Shown: piece by piece, positions 62,685-64,000 of the stretch
Position numbering within the stretch: position 1 is the stretch's first letter
Layout: every line of letters starts with the position of its first letter
Assembly (NCBI RefSeq): GCF_017303295.1
Contig: NZ_JAFKOK010000016.1
Coordinates: 62,001-126,000 of the forward strand
Direction: 5' to 3'
Length of the DNA stretch: 64,000 nucleotides
From: Rhodobacter sp. NTK016B
GTDB lineage: Bacteria > Pseudomonadota > Alphaproteobacteria > Rhodobacterales > Rhodobacteraceae
Made by a program: the position numbers and the translations under genes
The notes under the pieces: model-generated
The model's database searches: none
Told to the model about the DNA's origin: nothing
The model's input: the letters and a program-made list of their open reading frames with translations, nothing else

Positions 62685-63857
62685 ATGACTGCCCCCATCA
62701 CGCAAGACGTCCTGACCATCCCCCGCAAGGCGCAGGAGGGCGAGACGCCCAACCTGATCGGCATGACCCGCGAGCAACTGCGCGCGGCGCTGATCGCGCA
62801 TGGCACACCCGAGAAACAGGCGAAGATGCGGGAGGGGCAGGTCTGGCAGTGGCTCTATTACTGGGGCGCGCGCGAATTCACGACGATGACCAACCTGTCC
62901 AAGAATTACCGCGCCTTTCTGGACCGGACCTTTCAGATCAAACTGCCCGAGGTCGTCACCCGGCAGGTTTCGGCTGACGGCACCCGCAAATACCTGTTGC
63001 GGATTGATGGCGGGCACGAGGTCGAAGCGGTCTATATCCCCGAAGAGGGGCGCGGCACCCTGTGCATTTCCAGCCAGGTCGGCTGCACGCTGACCTGTTC
63101 GTTCTGCCATACCGGCACGCAAAAGCTGGTGCGCAACCTGACGCCCGCCGAGATCGTCGGACAGATCATGGTGGCGCGCGACGATCTGGGCGAATGGCCC
63201 GAACCCGGCCAGCCCAAGCCCGAAGAGCGGCTAATTTCCAATGTCGTGCTGATGGGGATGGGCGAGCCGCTCTATAATTTCGACAATGTGCGCGACGCGA
63301 TGAAGATCGTCATGGATGGCGAGGGGATCTCGCTGTCGCGGCGACGGATCACGCTGTCGACCAGCGGTATCGTGCCGGAAATCGCCCGCACCGCCGAGGA
63401 AATCGGCTGCCTTCTGGCGATCAGCTTTCACGCCACCACCGATGCGGTGCGCGACAAGCTGGTGCCGGTGAACAAGAAATGGAATATCGAGACGCTGCTG
63501 GGCGCACTGCGCGATTACCCTCGGCTGTCCAATTCCGAGCGCATCACCTTCGAATACGTAATGCTCAAGGACGTCAATGACAGCGACGAGGATGCGCGGC
63601 GGCTGGTGAAGCTGATCCGTGGCATCCCGGCGAAGATCAACCTCATCCCGTTCAACGAATGGCCCGGCGCCCCCTATGAACGCTCGGACTGGGAGCGGAT
63701 CGAGGCCTTTGCCGACATCATCTTCAAGGCGGGCTATGCCTCGCCCATCCGCACGCCGCGCGGCGAGGATATCATGGCCGCCTGCGGTCAGCTGAAATCC
63801 GCGACCGAGCGGGGGCGCAAGAGCCGCGCCGAGATCGCCGCGGAAGCCGGACAATAA
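62685..63857 (+). CDS. rlmN: Dual-specificity rRNA/tRNA methyltransferase RlmN
   Basis: A 390-residue radical SAM enzyme that methylates C2 of A2503 in 23S rRNA and A37 of some tRNAs. The cluster-binding motif is CTLTCSFC (CxxxCxxC); others are [26 protein letters not shown] and [14 protein letters not shown], and the C-terminal catalytic Cys is in AACGQL. ATG 62685 follows ACGGAGACGCGC. Length and order are normal. Confidence 0.96.
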   Translation: MTAPITQDVLTIPRKAQEGETPNLIGMTREQLRAALIAHGTPEKQAKMREGQVWQWLYYWGAREFTTMTNLSKNYRAFLDRTFQIKLPEVVTRQVSADGTRKYLLRIDGGHEVEAVYIPEEGRGTLCISSQVGCTLTCSFCHTGTQKLVRNLTPAEIVGQIMVARDDLGEWPEPGQPKPEERLISNVVLMGMGEPLYNFDNVRDAMKIVMDGEGISLSRRRITLSTSGIVPEIARTAEEIGCLLAISFHATTDAVRDKLVPVNKKWNIETLLGALRDYPRLSNSERITFEYVMLKDVNDSDEDARRLVKLIRGIPAKINLIPFNEWPGAPYERSDWERIEAFADIIFKAGYASPIRTPRGEDIMAACGQLKSATERGRKSRAEIAAEAGQ

Positions 63858-63858
63858 G

Positions 63859-64000
63859 ATGGCCCCGCTTCTGGTCCTGATCGTCATCGGTGCCGCGGCG
63901 GGCGTGCTGGCCACGCGGCTGATGGGGGCCAATGTCGACATGCCGACGGCCGTCGTGCTGGGCGTGATCGGGGCGATCCTGGGCGGGGTGGGGCTGCGGC
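63859..64000 (+). CDS. GlsB/YeaQ/YmgE-type membrane protein, N-terminal part
   Basis: An open frame begins at ATG 63859, one base after the rlmN stop, and runs off the window (47 codons). The peptide MAPLLVLIVIGAAAGVLATRLMG and then AVVLGVIGAILGGVGLR gives two glycine-rich membrane helices, the pattern of the small transglycosylase-associated family. Its role is stress-related at most. The end of the gene is not visible. Confidence 0.6.
   Translation, partial: MAPLLVLIVIGAAAGVLATRLMGANVDMPTAVVLGVIGAILGGVGLR

Overview
The window is about 64 kb of GC-rich chromosome from an alphaproteobacterium, most probably a marine-type member of the Rhodobacterales (Rhodobacteraceae). The evidence is a complete RcGTA-type gene transfer agent cluster, an acuR-acuI-dddL operon for dimethylsulfoniopropionate (DMSP) cleavage, an E1-beta pyruvate dehydrogenase subunit with its own lipoyl domain, and intergenic repeats built on a GGAGTATTT...CAAAG core. 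Genus and species cannot be told from this sequence. I found no rRNA, tRNA, CRISPR array, insertion sequence, integrase or replication origin.

Layout. 1-12.6 kb: end of priA, a methyltransferase, a PaaI-type thioesterase, a DUF305 protein, a HisC-like aminotransferase overlapping a CoxL-like molybdenum hydroxylase subunit, a class V aminotransferase, a tyrosine phosphatase, YgfZ, and the yajC-secD-secF-Mth938 run. 13-23.8 kb: acnA, a DUF1223 protein, two tandem LpxL/HtrB-like acyltransferases downstream of acpP, an ABA4-like membrane protein, fabG, then divergent fabF-mltG. 23.9-38.2 kb: the gene transfer agent (GTA), all on the plus strand, with every recognised structural gene in RcGTA order (g1, g2, g3, g3.5, g4-g10, g10.1, g11-g15). 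38.2-41 kb: a small conserved gene, cysE, and a CdsA-like/CDP-alcohol transferase pair.

41-45.8 kb: pdhA, an unrecognised secreted protein, pdhB and pdhC in one minus-strand operon, with an FtsB-like gene upstream. 46-51.8 kb: an AidB-like acyl-CoA dehydrogenase, a small membrane protein, a methyltransferase, the acuR-acuI-dddL operon and a short HTH regulator. 51.9-55.4 kb: tatA-tatB-tatC, a DUF815 ATPase and a DUF1499 protein. 55.6-64 kb: glmU-glmS, a flavin-type oxidase-fold protein, DUF3833, an AlkD-like protein, a Rhizobium-type asparaginase, an IalB-like protein, rlmN and the start of a GlsB/YeaQ-type membrane protein.

How the genes work together. The GTA genes encode a small-headed tailed particle that packages host DNA. 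The run has terminase, portal, protease, capsid, connectors, tail tube, tape measure and baseplate genes, but no integration, replication or lysogeny genes. Its base composition looks like that of its neighbours, as expected for a vertically inherited GTA. Two hairpins with terminator features, one in the leader behind a good promoter-like site and one between the large terminase and portal genes, are the least explained part of it. The DMSP operon would release DMS and acrylate (DddL), reduce acryloyl-CoA (AcuI) and sense the pathway (AcuR) through a palindrome placed inside its own promoter. The remaining blocks are housekeeping functions: fatty acid and envelope synthesis, protein export, amino sugar synthesis and pyruvate oxidation.
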